Shown piece after piece: positions 16,524-26,264 of a stretch of 42,520 bases of DNA; the first letter of the stretch is position 1, and the number at the start of each line of letters is the position of its first letter. This stretch comes from Streptococcus vestibularis. Lineage in GTDB: Bacteria; Bacillota; Bacilli; Lactobacillales; Streptococcaceae. The notes under the pieces are model-generated. The model worked only from the letters and a program-made list of their open reading frames with translations. It ran no database searches and had not been told where the DNA came from. The position numbers and the translations under genes were made by a program. The stretch lies in the NCBI GenBank assembly GCA_010604095.1, contig JAABLG010000014.1, positions 1-42,520 on the forward strand, written 5' to 3'.

Positions 16524-17528
16524 TTAACTGTTCTGTTCCTTATAATCATATCCCATGTGCTCATAGGCTTTAGCCGTTGCGACACGTCCTGTTCGTGTAC
16601 GCATAATAAAACCTTTCTGGATAAGGTAGGGCTCATACATATCTTCTACCGTCTCTCGCTCTTCAGCAATATTCACTGACAAAGTACCTAGGCCAACGGG
16701 TCCTCCCCCATACATTTCAATCATAGTTCGGAGAATTTTTTGGTCAACATAGTCTAGTCCTTCGCGATCCACATCCAACATCGTCAATGCCTTATCCGCA
16801 ATCTTATCATCAATGATACCATTACCCATAATTTGTGCGTAATCCCGCACGCGCTTAAGTAGACGGTTGGCAATACGTGGCGTCCCTCTACTACGACGAG
16901 CTAATTCCAAAGCGGCTTCTGGTGTTATGGTCATTTCAAAAATTTCCGATGTTCGTTCTACAATTTCTGTCAAATCAGGTAACTCGTAATATTCCATATG
17001 ACCATTAATCCCAAATCGAGCCCTCAAAGGATTTGACAACATACCTGCTCGTGTAGTTGCACCGACCAAGGTGAAAGGAGGTAACTCAAGATGGACACTA
17101 CGACTTGTCTCACCAGCACCAATCATGATATCAATATAGTAATCTTCCATGGCACTATAAAGAACTTCTTCAACTGCCATTGGCATCCGATGAATCTCAT
17201 CAATAAATAAGATATCTCCTGGCTCTAGGTCATTGAGTATAGCAACCAAATCACCAGCTTTTTCAATAGCAGGTCCAGATGTTTGCTTCAAATTAACACC
17301 CATCTCATTAGCAATGACAAATGCCATAGTTGTCTTACCTAAACCTGGAGGTCCAAACAAAAGAGTGTGATCCAAGGCCTCATCACGAAGTTTTGCTGCT
17401 TCTATAAATATTTTTAATTGGTCTTTAACCTTGTCTTGACCAATGTATTCCTTAAAATATTGAGGACGAAGAGTACGCTCAACATACTCTTCATCTCCTA
17501 ATAAATCATTATCTAATATTCTTGCCAT
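16524..17528 (-). CDS. ruvB: Holliday junction branch migration ATPase RuvB
   Basis: 334 residues. A hexameric AAA+ motor that, with RuvA, drives branch migration of Holliday junctions in recombination and repair. Walker [10 protein letters not shown] is at 59-67, Walker B FIDEIH near 109-113, the presensor hairpin around 130-150, and a winged-helix C-terminus carries the conserved [22 protein letters not shown]. It has its own promoter and terminator, so it is a single-gene unit. No ribosome binding site precedes the ATG, and the -10 box lies just 6 nt upstream, suggesting a leaderless message. Confidence 0.97.
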   Translation of the reverse strand: MARILDNDLLGDEEYVERTLRPQYFKEYIGQDKVKDQLKIFIEAAKLRDEALDHTLLFGPPGLGKTTMAFVIANEMGVNLKQTSGPAIEKAGDLVAILNDLEPGDILFIDEIHRMPMAVEEVLYSAMEDYYIDIMIGAGETSRSVHLELPPFTLVGATTRAGMLSNPLRARFGINGHMEYYELPDLTEIVERTSEIFEMTITPEAALELARRSRGTPRIANRLLKRVRDYAQIMGNGIIDDKIADKALTMLDVDREGLDYVDQKILRTMIEMYGGGPVGLGTLSVNIAEERETVEDMYEPYLIQKGFIMRTRTGRVATAKAYEHMGYDYKEQNS

Positions 17529-17534
17529 AGGCTT

Positions 17535-17564
17535 ATTTTAGCACAAAACAAAAAACGCAGTCAA
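17535..17564 (-). promoter_or_regulatory. ruvB promoter, possibly giving a leaderless mRNA
   Basis: TTGACT, an 18-nt spacer and TAAAAT with a TG extension. Only AAGCCT lies between the -10 and the ATG, so the expected start site falls on or next to the A of the start codon. Confidence 0.7.
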
Positions 17565-17574
17565 AATTTGTCAT

Positions 17575-17603
17575 CAAAAAAAAGAAGACAGATGCTGCCT
17601 TCT
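17575..17603 (-). terminator. terminator of the phosphatase-MORN-acyltransferase operon
   Basis: AGAAGGCAG-cat-CTGTCTTCT on the minus strand (9 bp, one G-U), followed by a run of eight T, 7 nt after the acyltransferase stop. Confidence 0.9.
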
Positions 17604-17610
17604 CTTTATA

Positions 17611-19434
17611 TCATTTTTTACCACCTTTAACTGGCGACTTATCAGCTTGGGCAATGGCCTCTTTGATCGTATTGGTATATAATTTAGCACCACGGTTAAT
17701 AGAGTCACTATCGGAGCCAAAATGCACACCATCTGTGCCATTCCAAATAGAAATATTGTCCTTAGCCACTTGGTACCAATCAGCAACCGTTACAAAGTCG
17801 TATTTCTTAGCCATCTCCAATTCATACTTACGCAACTGAACCAAAGATGCAGCTTCACTTCCAGACTTACTACCATTATATGGTGTCACAAAGATGATAT
17901 GGTGGCCTTTAGGTAGATTTTTAATCATTTTATTAATAACCCCTTTATAGTCATCAATCTCATTAACACCACCAGCAATAACAACATCCTTGGCAAGTGC
18001 ATTACTATCTGCATAATTCTTAAGCAAATCATTGATTGTTGATAAGTTACGGCTGACAACTGCATCCATATAGACGTTATCAATTTTCGATTCAATCTGA
18101 TCCTTCGACCTAAGCGCAACAGAATCCCCTAGAATTGTCACTCCCTTATTAACACCAAAAGAAGTAGCCTGACTATGTTCCGCATTAGCACGCGTTAATT
18201 TCATCTTAGTCTGAGCTTGCGATAAACCATTGGCTTGTAAATCTTTTTCAAAGTTCCCAACAGCTGGTGCAAAGAGCGAAATCAGTACCGTAATCAACGT
18301 GAGCCCACTAAAGACATAAAACACAATATTGCGATAAGGAGACAAATCCAAATCTATACCAAAAAGATTCGCTTTTCTTCCTGCAATAAATGGCTCTATT
18401 ATATAGTAGGAAAGTGTTGCAAAGACAATTGATAAAATAGTGGTCACTATTACAGCAACAAGATTATTTGTTAATTGACTAAAGATAATATAAAGTGGCC
18501 AGTGGAAAAGATAAACACTATAACTAATCTCTGCCAAATAACTAATGACAGCAGGCTCTGATTTCCCAGGTAACTTTTCATGAAGAATACGCGCCGAATA
18601 AATCATGACAGATGTAAACAAACTAGCTAAAGCAAAGCCAAATAAATAGGTAAGGCGCTCTTCAAAATGAAGTACTAATCCTAACAATAATAATAGGGCA
18701 AAGCTTCCAACCATATATAGGACTGTCTTTTTCAGATCCCAAAGGCGAATATTTTTCTTGAACCTAGCAGTCGTCTCATGCACACCTGAAAGCGTCGCAA
18801 AAAGCGAACCTAAAAAGAAAGGATAAGCATGGGTAATCGATGAGAAGTAGAGACGAGAAAAGCTATCAACAAAGAAAGCACTAATAAACATTGATAAGAA
18901 GCTTACCGCAAAACAAGTAAGCGAAACTATGAAAACTAGCCCTCTAAATTGATTTTGGTGCTTGACACGCTTAGCTAAGAACCAGAGCAAAGCTCCCCAG
19001 AGAATGTAGTAGTGAACCTCGATAGCCAGACTCCACGTATGGAGATAAATATGCTGGTTAAACTGATTCTCATAATTTCCTCCGGTCCAAATTTCATAAT
19101 AGTTAGTCACAAAACCAAGAACAGAGGTGATTTGACGTCCAATACCTGCTATGAAATCATTTCGAACTAGGAGTGCCAAGGGGGTGCAGATAAGAACCAT
19201 CAATACAAGCGGTGGTACTATCCGGTAAAAACGACGTCGCATAAAACCAAGATAATCAATACGATGCGTTCTAGACACTTCATCAATAAGAAGAGCTGTA
19301 ATCAGATACCCCGAGAAAGTAAAGAAGACATCAACACCAATGAACCCCCCAGGAAGAACACTTGGGAAGAAATGATAAACAAGAACTAAGAGAAGTCCTG
19401 TCACACGAATATAAGAAAACCAGTTAATTCTCAT
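17611..19434 (-). CDS. OatA-like membrane O-acyltransferase
   Basis: 607 residues in two parts. Residues 1 to about 395 form an acyltransferase-3 membrane domain with about eleven segments; FTFSGYLIT (39-47) and HTWSLAIEVHYY (132-143) are typical motifs. Residues about 400-607 form an extracellular SGNH-type hydrolase domain with GDS at 436-438 and DGVH at 568-571 (likely catalytic Ser438, Asp568, His571). This is the layout of OatA-type enzymes that acetylate cell-wall sugars, often giving lysozyme resistance. Its true acceptor (peptidoglycan or another polymer) is not shown by the sequence. Its ATG overlaps the stop of the MORN gene (ATGA), so the two are translationally coupled. Confidence 0.85.
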   Translation of the reverse strand: MRINWFSYIRVTGLLLVLVYHFFPSVLPGGFIGVDVFFTFSGYLITALLIDEVSRTHRIDYLGFMRRRFYRIVPPLVLMVLICTPLALLVRNDFIAGIGRQITSVLGFVTNYYEIWTGGNYENQFNQHIYLHTWSLAIEVHYYILWGALLWFLAKRVKHQNQFRGLVFIVSLTCFAVSFLSMFISAFFVDSFSRLYFSSITHAYPFFLGSLFATLSGVHETTARFKKNIRLWDLKKTVLYMVGSFALLLLLGLVLHFEERLTYLFGFALASLFTSVMIYSARILHEKLPGKSEPAVISYLAEISYSVYLFHWPLYIIFSQLTNNLVAVIVTTILSIVFATLSYYIIEPFIAGRKANLFGIDLDLSPYRNIVFYVFSGLTLITVLISLFAPAVGNFEKDLQANGLSQAQTKMKLTRANAEHSQATSFGVNKGVTILGDSVALRSKDQIESKIDNVYMDAVVSRNLSTINDLLKNYADSNALAKDVVIAGGVNEIDDYKGVINKMIKNLPKGHHIIFVTPYNGSKSGSEAASLVQLRKYELEMAKKYDFVTVADWYQVAKDNISIWNGTDGVHFGSDSDSINRGAKLYTNTIKEAIAQADKSPVKGGKK

Positions 19435-19856
19435 CCTTTAAAAATCCCCTGTTTAAATTTTCCTTTGTAGGTAACTTTATTTTCAGTAGTCAATTTACCT
19501 TGACCATCAGCTTGACCAGATTTGAATTCCCCCACATAGGTCCAACCCTCGTGAGATTTGAATGTTCCTTGACCATTAAAGGAACCATTCTTAAATTCAC
19601 CTGTATAGGTGTCGCCATTATCATAAGTCAGAGTTCCTTGACCATTTAAACGGTGGTTTTGCATTTGACCTTTATAGGTAATTTTAGTCCCATCAACCTT
19701 GATAGAGTGCTGTGTTTTTATAGTCACTAAAAACAAGGACAATGCGCAAAGAATAATAACTCCTACTGCGATACGTTCAAATTGATTACGATCAATCTCA
19801 ATATTTTTAAGATCAATATTTTTAAAATCAAAATCTTTTAATTGTTTAAAATTCAT
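19431..19856 (-). CDS. membrane-anchored MORN-repeat protein
   Basis: 141 residues. An N-terminal charged segment with repeated FKNIDLKNIEI-like units (1-28) is followed by one membrane segment (about 30-47). The rest is a chain of MORN repeats (about 58-141) of the form YxGxxxxGxxxGxGxxxY, with four visible units. MORN repeats form rigid beta-sheets that bind lipids or proteins; in streptococci this protein sits with a phosphatase and an acyltransferase, but its job is unknown. Both ends overlap neighbours by 4 nt (ATGA). The repeats are probably outside the cell, judged from charge distribution around the membrane segment, and this is uncertain. Confidence 0.8.
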   Translation of the reverse strand: MNFKQLKDFDFKNIDLKNIEIDRNQFERIAVGVIILCALSLFLVTIKTQHSIKVDGTKITYKGQMQNHRLNGQGTLTYDNGDTYTGEFKNGSFNGQGTFKSHEGWTYVGEFKSGQADGQGKLTTENKVTYKGKFKQGIFKG

Positions 19857-20287
19857 TGTCTATCCTTAATCCATTGTAACCAATCTTGGCAACCTTCCAT
19901 TACCAATTTGTATGTTTCTTCAAAGTCCCCTGTATACCACGGGTCCGGAACTCCACCAGACCGAAAAAGCTTGATCTTATCATCATAACGTCCCGCAGAT
20001 AATTGTAAAAGATCATCAACATTTGACTCATCCATTCCTAAAATTAAATCAAAAGATTCAAAATCTAACTGATTAATCTGCTGTGATCTCTTAGAAGGAT
20101 CAAAAGAAATCGCATATTTTCTTAAAATTTTTTGCGTTCCCTGGTGAACTGGGTTTCCATGTTCCCATGAAGATGTTGCACGACTCTCAATCTGCAAAGC
20201 TTCCTCTTGATTAAGTGCTTTCATCACAAATTCTGCCATAGGGCTACGACAAATGTTGCCTAAACAAACAAATACAATCTTCTTCAT
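19853..20287 (-). CDS. low molecular weight protein-tyrosine phosphatase
   Basis: 144 residues. Removes phosphate from phosphotyrosine proteins in the cytoplasm. The signature CX5R(S) is CLGNICRS, with catalytic Cys8 and Arg14, and the general acid is Asp115 in PDPW. Length and motifs match the family (YfkJ / Spd1837-like in Gram-positives). It is the first gene of a three-gene operon with the MORN protein and the acyltransferase, linked by 4-nt overlaps. A TG-extended TAAAAT -10 is visible about 50 nt before the start. Confidence 0.93.
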   Translation of the reverse strand: MKKIVFVCLGNICRSPMAEFVMKALNQEEALQIESRATSSWEHGNPVHQGTQKILRKYAISFDPSKRSQQINQLDFESFDLILGMDESNVDDLLQLSAGRYDDKIKLFRSGGVPDPWYTGDFEETYKLVMEGCQDWLQWIKDRQ

Positions 20288-20561
20288 TATCCACCTCTTG
20301 TCAAAGATATTAAGAGATATAGTTACTTATTTTACCACATTGAGAGTCCGCATTTGAAATAATAAAGTAAATGCTCACTCATTTTCATCTAATCAACCCA
20401 TATTATACCGAAAAACTAATCAAATAGAAAGACTTCTTCCTTATTACTGTCGAAAATTTAGCAAGCACTTTCCCTAACAATTACTGGCCTCTGTCAGCCT
20501 TTACTAGGTTTAAGATTCAGAAAATAAGAACCTATTTTCTAGATTCTTCCTTAATGTGTTA
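20288..20561. other. intergenic region between the phosphatase gene and purA
   Basis: 274 nt. On the minus strand it holds TATAAT-like boxes at about 20400 and a TG-extended TAAAAT at about 20335, both candidate promoters for the phosphatase operon. An AT-rich inverted repeat AGAAAATA/TATTTTCT lies near 20518-20540 after purA, without a clear T-run. An 18-codon frame here has no ribosome binding site. I see no gene. Confidence 0.5.
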
Positions 20562-21945
<1,384 letters not shown>

Positions 21946-21956
21946 CGTTACAGTTT

Positions 21957-21986
21957 ATTATAGCAGAAAAAAGTCCTTTTGTTCAA
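21957..21986 (-). promoter_or_regulatory. purA promoter
   Basis: TTGAAC, an 18-nt spacer and TATAAT on the minus strand, about 103 nt before the purA start. A GAAA-GCG-TTTC symmetric site lies just upstream (about 21991-22001); it is a weak match to a catabolite-responsive element. Confidence 0.8.
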
Positions 21987-22118
21987 TGTTGAAAGCGTTT
22001 CTTACAAAATATTCTGACAGTTACAGCTAAGATTGCAACTAGTGATTTACTATATCTTTTTAATCTTTCATCTTATATAGACTTACCAGCTATTTATATG
22101 AGGAAATCGTTATAATAA

Positions 22119-22625
22119 TTAATTAATCTGCTTCATATAATGATTCAACTGCTTTTGATTCTTTATAACAATTGTTTTGTCAGGATATTTTTTAATAACT
22201 GCTTTATATTGCTTTACATATTTATTTGAACGACCATCTAATAAAATCCATTTCATAAACTCAAAGTCAAATTTTTCATTACAGTCCTCTGCCATACTGG
22301 GACGTGCATGTCCCCTATATTTTAGATATCGCCTGAAAACCCGAGAGAGACAATTAAATCTGTTAAAGCTGAAATATATAATACAGTCCGCCTCTCTCAT
22401 GCGTTCTTCATAAAGACAGGTCAAGTAATTCCCTTCAATAATCCAATCACATTGTAGCATGAATCTTGATATATCGTTAGCCATTTCATCAATTGTCCGC
22501 TCTTGCCAATTTGATGTGAAATGAATTTTATCTAAATGGAGTACATCACAATTGTAATGTTGACCTAAAAAACTAGCCAAAGTCGACTTTCCAGAACCAC
22601 TATAGCCGATGATTGCTATTTTCAA
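22119..22625 (-). CDS. P-loop nucleotide kinase-like protein (FlaR / adenylate-kinase-related)
   Basis: 168 residues from a TTG start. Walker A GYSGSGKST is at 7-15, followed by DVLHLDKIHF and, around residue 60, DWIIEGNYL. These are typical of the small P-loop proteins annotated as 'topology modulation' or FlaR-like, thought to be nucleoside or small-molecule kinases. The frame continues 8 codons upstream to an ATG, but an AAGGAG ribosome binding site 7 nt before the TTG and family alignment (MKIAIIGYSGSGKS) favour the TTG. A TG-extended TATGAT -10 lies about 40 nt upstream (22662-22670). Its substrate is unknown. Confidence 0.75.
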   Translation of the reverse strand: MKIAIIGYSGSGKSTLASFLGQHYNCDVLHLDKIHFTSNWQERTIDEMANDISRFMLQCDWIIEGNYLTCLYEERMREADCIIYFSFNRFNCLSRVFRRYLKYRGHARPSMAEDCNEKFDFEFMKWILLDGRSNKYVKQYKAVIKKYPDKTIVIKNQKQLNHYMKQIN

Positions 22626-22723
22626 CACCTGTCTCCTTTTCAATTTCATTCCTTAACTAATATCATAGCATAAAGTGTACACCTTGCAGAGACATTACCG
22701 AAAAGTAATCGCTTCAGACAAAC

Positions 22724-22750
22724 AAAAAAGCCTTAATCTCAAGGCTTTTT
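22724..22750 (-). terminator. terminator after tRNA-Lys
   Basis: AAGCCTTgagattAAGGCTT on the minus strand, followed by TTTTTTG. It starts 15 nt after tRNA-Lys and ends the 6S-tRNA transcript. Confidence 0.9.
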
Positions 22751-22764
22751 CCTGTTGATTTAGA

Positions 22765-22837
22765 TGCCCCCTACAGGGCTCGAACCTGTGACCCATGGAT
22801 TAAGAGTCCACTGCTCTACCAACTGAGCTAAGGAGGC
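22765..22837 (-). tRNA. tRNA-Lys (anticodon CTT)
   Basis: 73 nt. Acceptor stem GCCTCCT/AGGGGGC, D-arm with AGCTCAGTTGGTAGAGC, T-arm with GGTTCGAGCC. The anticodon loop CTCTTAA gives anticodon CTT, reading AAG. The 3' CCA is not encoded. It starts directly after the 3' end of the 6S-like RNA and has no promoter of its own. Confidence 0.95.
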
Positions 22838-23037
22838 TGGATGCTGTATTGGTACCGATGATCCACGGTTTGTATTGAACCCGCGACGTAAAAAAGCAGG
22901 TGGGCGACTCGCTACTAACTTAAGTTGCTTCTGGGTGAGCCAGCCTGCACACTGTTAATAGACCTCTGTCTCCCGATAATACAAAAATTAGTCGGTCAAC
23001 ACTTATATGTGGATTCGTATACCACAGCAATTTCTAT
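22838..23037 (-). ncRNA. ssrS: 6S RNA (ssrS) candidate
   Basis: A gene-free stretch with a promoter gives about 200 nt of RNA whose ends pair: 5' TGCTGTGGTA with TACC..ACAGCA, and ATCCAC with GTGGAT further in. The middle is a weakly paired bubble, and the far end forms CAGG..TGG/CC.CCTG with an AACTTAAGTT tip. A closing stem, central bubble and terminal stem-loop of this size are the plan of 6S RNA, which binds and inhibits the housekeeping RNA polymerase. The rarA neighbour agrees with the location of 6S-1 RNA near yrvN in B. subtilis. Identification rests on fold and synteny, not a model search. Confidence 0.72.
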
Positions 23038-23043
23038 GCTCCT

Positions 23044-23071
23044 ATGATACCACTTTTGAAAATTATTGCAA
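23044..23071 (-). promoter_or_regulatory. promoter of the 6S-like RNA and tRNA-Lys
   Basis: TTGCAA, a 16-nt spacer and TATCAT on the minus strand. A start about 7 nt downstream gives a 5' end at the base of the closing stem. Confidence 0.7.
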
Positions 23072-23123
23072 GAGGAAAAGTCAATTTTTTTGCAATCGTT
23101 TTCGTTAGCACCTATCTCGCTTG

Positions 23124-24392
23124 TTATTTTGACAGCTTATCGATTCGCTCTTTGTTAGCTCCAAGAGCTCTCTCATATTTCCCAGTCTCATTCGGTTGGA
23201 AATAATTGACGTCTCTTAGTTTATCTGGAAGGTATTGTTGCTTAACCCACTTTTCGGGATAAGCATGTGGATATTTGTAATCTTGCGCATTTCCTAGTTC
23301 CTTACTTCCTGCATAATGTCCATCTCTCAAATGACGAGGAATCGGTAAATTTCCAGACTTTCTAAGATCTGCCAGCGCAGCGTCCATTGCCACATAGGCC
23401 GAATTTGACTTAGGTGATAAAGCTAAGTCAATAACCACATTTGCAATCAAAATACGTGCCTCCGGAAAGCCTACTTTCTGCGCAGCTTCCAAGGCTGTGA
23501 CAGTATGAACCTGTGCATCTGGATTAGCTAAACCAATATCCTCGTAAGCAATCACAGTTAACCGACGTGCTAGGCTTGGAAGGTCTCCTGCTTCAACCAA
23601 ACGTGCTGCATAATGAAGACTGGCATTGACGTCAGAGCCTCGAATCGATTTTTGCAAGGCAGAAAGCACATCATAGTGCCCATCACCATCTTTATCCATG
23701 GTGATATAACTACGTTGCAAACTATTCTCAACGGTATCTAAAGTAACATGGCGCTCCCCACCTTCTGAAGGTTGAGTTGACATAACCGCCAAGTCCAAGG
23801 AATTGTAGGCCGAACGTAAATCGCCATTGGTAGCTGTAGCTATGAAATCTAGAGCATCATCATCTAACTGGACATCAAAATCAAACCCACGTTCTCGATC
23901 TTCCAAAACACCCTGAATAGCTACCTTAATATCCGTATTGGAAAGGGGTTCCAATTCAAATATTTGTACCCGACTACGAATGGCTGGAGTCACAGAAAAA
24001 AATGGATTCTCAGTTGTAGCCCCAATCATGATAATTTTACCGTTTTCTAACAACGGCAATAAAAAATCTTGCTTAGCTTTATCCAAACGATGGATTTCAT
24101 CTAGGAGCAGAACCAAACCACCTGAAAACTTAGCTTCTTCTGCAATTTCCTGCAGCCGTTTCTTGCTATCAACAGTTGCATTAAAGGTTCTAAAAGCAAA
24201 TTTTGTTGTTCCTGCAATGGCACTGGCTATTGAGGTTTTTCCAATTCCCGGTGGCCCATAAAGAATCATTGAGGACAGCATGTTTGCCTCTACCATACGG
24301 CGAATGATTTTTCCTTTACCAACTAAATGCTTTTGACCTATCACTTCCGAAATTGTGCGTGGGCGCATACGTAGTGCAAGATTATCTGGCAT
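23124..24392 (-). CDS. rarA: replication-associated recombination protein RarA (MgsA)
   Basis: 422 residues. AAA+ ATPase of the clamp-loader type that acts at stalled replication forks. Walker A GPPGIGKTS is at 46-54, Walker B LLLDEIHR near 96-102, and TTENPF (sensor 1 region) near 127. The C-terminal MgsA domain contains YAARLVEAGDLPSLARRL and HLRDGHYAGSKELGNAQDYKYPH. AGAGGAG ribosome binding site; TATAAT at 24421-24426 serves as -10, with no good -35. Divergent from rpmB. Confidence 0.96.
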   Translation of the reverse strand: MPDNLALRMRPRTISEVIGQKHLVGKGKIIRRMVEANMLSSMILYGPPGIGKTSIASAIAGTTKFAFRTFNATVDSKKRLQEIAEEAKFSGGLVLLLDEIHRLDKAKQDFLLPLLENGKIIMIGATTENPFFSVTPAIRSRVQIFELEPLSNTDIKVAIQGVLEDRERGFDFDVQLDDDALDFIATATNGDLRSAYNSLDLAVMSTQPSEGGERHVTLDTVENSLQRSYITMDKDGDGHYDVLSALQKSIRGSDVNASLHYAARLVEAGDLPSLARRLTVIAYEDIGLANPDAQVHTVTALEAAQKVGFPEARILIANVVIDLALSPKSNSAYVAMDAALADLRKSGNLPIPRHLRDGHYAGSKELGNAQDYKYPHAYPEKWVKQQYLPDKLRDVNYFQPNETGKYERALGANKERIDKLSK

Positions 24393-24471
24393 TTTTTCTC
24401 CTCTTTAGGGTTGTCTTTTCATTATAATAAGCATATACTATTTTTTCCTAAAAAGAAATTATAAATTGTTC

Positions 24472-24500
24472 TTGTCAAACCTAGTTTCTTATGATAGAAT
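24472..24500 (+). promoter_or_regulatory. rpmB promoter
   Basis: TTGTCA, a 17-nt spacer and TAGAAT. The 55-nt leader holds a stem ATGTG/CACAT around GTGCTAG. Confidence 0.75.
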
Positions 24501-24559
24501 GTTTTGGTATGTGGTGCTAGCACATCCGTAATAAATTCTACCTAGGAGGAAAACACGAA

Positions 24560-24748
24560 ATGGCTAAAGTATGTTACTTTACAGGACGTAAAACTGTTTC
24601 TGCAAACAACCGTTCACACGCTATGAACAAAACTAAACGTGCCGTTAAACCTAACCTTCAAAAAGTTACTATCCTTGTTGATGGTAAACCTAAAAAAGTT
24701 TGGGCTTCAGCTCGTGCACTTAAATCTGGTAAAGTTGAACGCGTTTAA
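24560..24748 (+). CDS. rpmB: 50S ribosomal protein L28
   Basis: 62 residues starting [21 protein letters not shown]28 lies near the E site of the 50S subunit. It keeps only one Cys (C5) and lacks the second pair ([12 protein letters not shown]), so it is a zinc-free form. Single gene with its own promoter, AGGAGG ribosome binding site and terminator. Confidence 0.98.
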   Translation: MAKVCYFTGRKTVSANNRSHAMNKTKRAVKPNLQKVTILVDGKPKKVWASARALKSGKVERV

Positions 24749-24763
24749 TCTTATTAGATATTA

Positions 24764-24794
24764 AGAGGGATGACTCCAGTCATCTCTTTTTTTG
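24764..24794 (+). terminator. terminator of rpmB
   Basis: AGAGGGATGACT-cc-AGTCATCTCT followed by TTTTTTT, about 15 nt after the rpmB stop. Confidence 0.92.
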
Positions 24795-24824
24795 TTCATT
24801 GTCTTTCCCTTTTGAGTAGACTTA

Positions 24825-24833
24825 TGTTATAAT
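24825..24833 (+). promoter_or_regulatory. extended -10 promoter of the ireB-ruvX-DUF1292 operon
   Basis: TGTTATAAT, about 40 nt before ireB. No convincing -35 box at standard spacing. Confidence 0.6.
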
Positions 24834-24874
24834 AAAGAACTAACAGATAATTCTTATAGAAAGAAGGTGTCAGT

Positions 24875-25141
24875 ATGGGATTTACAGATGAAACTGTTCG
24901 TTTCAACCTCGACGACGGTAGCAAAGATGAAATCAGTAATACTTTGACAAATGTCTACCGTTCGTTGGCAGAGAAAGGTTATAATCCTATCAACCAAATC
25001 GTCGGTTATGTTCTGAGCGGTGACCCTGCTTATGTTCCGCGTTATAATGACGCCCGTAACCAGATTCGTAAATACGAACGTGATGAAATCGTTGAAGAAC
25101 TCGTTCGCTATTATCTTAAAGGAAATGGAATTGACCTCTAA
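24875..25141 (+). CDS. ireB: IreB family regulatory protein (UPF0297)
   Basis: 88 residues starting [20 protein letters not shown]. In Enterococcus the homologue IreB is phosphorylated on two N-terminal threonines by the PASTA kinase IreK and affects cephalosporin resistance; the matching Thr4 and Thr7 are present here. All-helical cytosolic protein. Its TAA stop shares one base with the ATG of the next gene, the usual ireB-ruvX pair. Confidence 0.92.
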   Translation: MGFTDETVRFNLDDGSKDEISNTLTNVYRSLAEKGYNPINQIVGYVLSGDPAYVPRYNDARNQIRKYERDEIVEELVRYYLKGNGIDL

Positions 25142-25560
25142 TGCGAGTAATGGGACTTGATGTTGGCTCAAAAACAGTGGGGGTTGCTATTAGTGATCCT
25201 CTCGGTTTTACAGCCCAAGGCGTCGAAATTATCAAAATTGACGAAGAAGCTGAAGAGTTTGGTTTCGACCGCCTCGGTGAACTCGTTAAAGAGTATAAAG
25301 TAGACAAGTTTGTCGTTGGTCTTCCAAAAAATATGAATAATACTGAAGGCCCTCGTGTCGAGGCAAGCAAAGCTTATGGTAACAAAATTAAGGAAATCTT
25401 TGGAATTCCTGTAGATTACCAAGATGAGCGCTTAACAACTGTTCAAGCAGAACGTATGCTGGTTGAGCAAGCAGATGTCAGCCGTGGTAAACGCAAAAAA
25501 GTTATTGATAAATTAGCCGCCCAACTTATCCTGCAAAACTACCTCGATCGAATGTTTTAA
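25141..25560 (+). CDS. ruvX: RuvX/YqgF family Holliday junction resolvase-like nuclease
   Basis: 139 residues with the RNase H-like fold: [16 protein letters not shown] (catalytic Asp7), [15 protein letters not shown], and DERLTT near residue 98. Family members act on 16S rRNA 5' processing and possibly on Holliday junctions. Overlaps ireB by one base and is followed 106 nt later by the DUF1292 gene. Confidence 0.93.
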   Translation: MRVMGLDVGSKTVGVAISDPLGFTAQGVEIIKIDEEAEEFGFDRLGELVKEYKVDKFVVGLPKNMNNTEGPRVEASKAYGNKIKEIFGIPVDYQDERLTTVQAERMLVEQADVSRGKRKKVIDKLAAQLILQNYLDRMF

Positions 25561-25666
25561 GAAACTACAATAGAGTCCGATAGTCCAATGCCAGTCTAGT
25601 AAACTCATTGTCGAGTATATTAGCTTTACCTAACTATTTGGCTCTTGCTTCAATAAGGAGAACAAT

Positions 25667-25972
25667 ATGTCACACAATCACGATCATAACCATGACCATG
25701 AAGTTATTACCTTAGTAGACGAACAAGGAAATGAAACTCTTTTTGAAATCTTGTTAACTATTGATGGACGTGAAGAATTCGGGAAAAACTATGTTCTTTT
25801 GGTACCAGCCGGTGCAGAAGAAGATGCTAACGGAGAGATTGAAATTCAAGCTTATTCTTTCACTGAAAATGAAGATGGTACCGAAGGTGACCTTCAACCA
25901 ATCCCTGAAGACTCAGATGCTGAATGGGATATGATTGAAGAAGTCTTCAATAGCTTCATTGATGAGAATTAA
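25667..25972 (+). CDS. DUF1292 family protein (UPF0473, YrzB-like)
   Basis: 101 residues. The first 11 residues are a His/Asn/Asp-rich run ([11 protein letters not shown]), which could bind metal. The acidic DUF1292 domain follows ([18 protein letters not shown]...). Function unknown. It is the third gene of the conserved ireB-ruvX-yrzB group, with an AAGGAG ribosome binding site. The 106-nt gap to ruvX has no terminator. Confidence 0.9.
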   Translation: MSHNHDHNHDHEVITLVDEQGNETLFEILLTIDGREEFGKNYVLLVPAGAEEDANGEIEIQAYSFTENEDGTEGDLQPIPEDSDAEWDMIEEVFNSFIDEN

Positions 25973-26095
25973 AAAGTATTGACGAACATACTGAATTATT
26001 TTACCAATTTTGTTCATTGTCTAACTTCTATCAAGTTGACTGAGGGTTTGACAACTATAACTATGCAGGTGAAATCACATCAGTTACTAGGAGAG

Positions 26096-26128
26096 AAAGG
26101 ATTGAGATTTTGTTCTCAATCCTTTTTT
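26096..26128 (+). terminator. terminator of the ireB-ruvX-DUF1292 operon
   Basis: GGATTGAGA-ttttg-TTCTCAATCC followed by TTTTTT, about 125 nt after the DUF1292 stop. The stretch before it (25973-26095) shows no gene. Confidence 0.9.
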
Positions 26129-26264
26129 AGTAATTATTAATTTAATTTAAGAAATTAGAGAGAAATTGACTAAATAGTATTATCTGATATACTGGAAATA
26201 AGACAATCAGGGGATTATTTCCTTTTATTCATAACTTTCCAAATAACAATAAAGGAGTCTAATT

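Noticed and set aside
20333..20389. 18-codon frame between purA and the phosphatase gene
   Set aside because: No ribosome binding site and it overlaps likely promoter elements; too short to support.
21991..22001. Catabolite-responsive element upstream of purA
   Set aside because: GAAAGCGTTTC fits only half of the cre consensus; three of the last positions mismatch, and purA is not a usual CcpA target.
22838..23037. tmRNA, RNase P RNA or SRP RNA instead of 6S RNA
   Set aside because: No tag reading frame with a tRNA-like end, no RNase P core motifs, and no SRP tetraloop helix; the length and end pairing fit 6S better.
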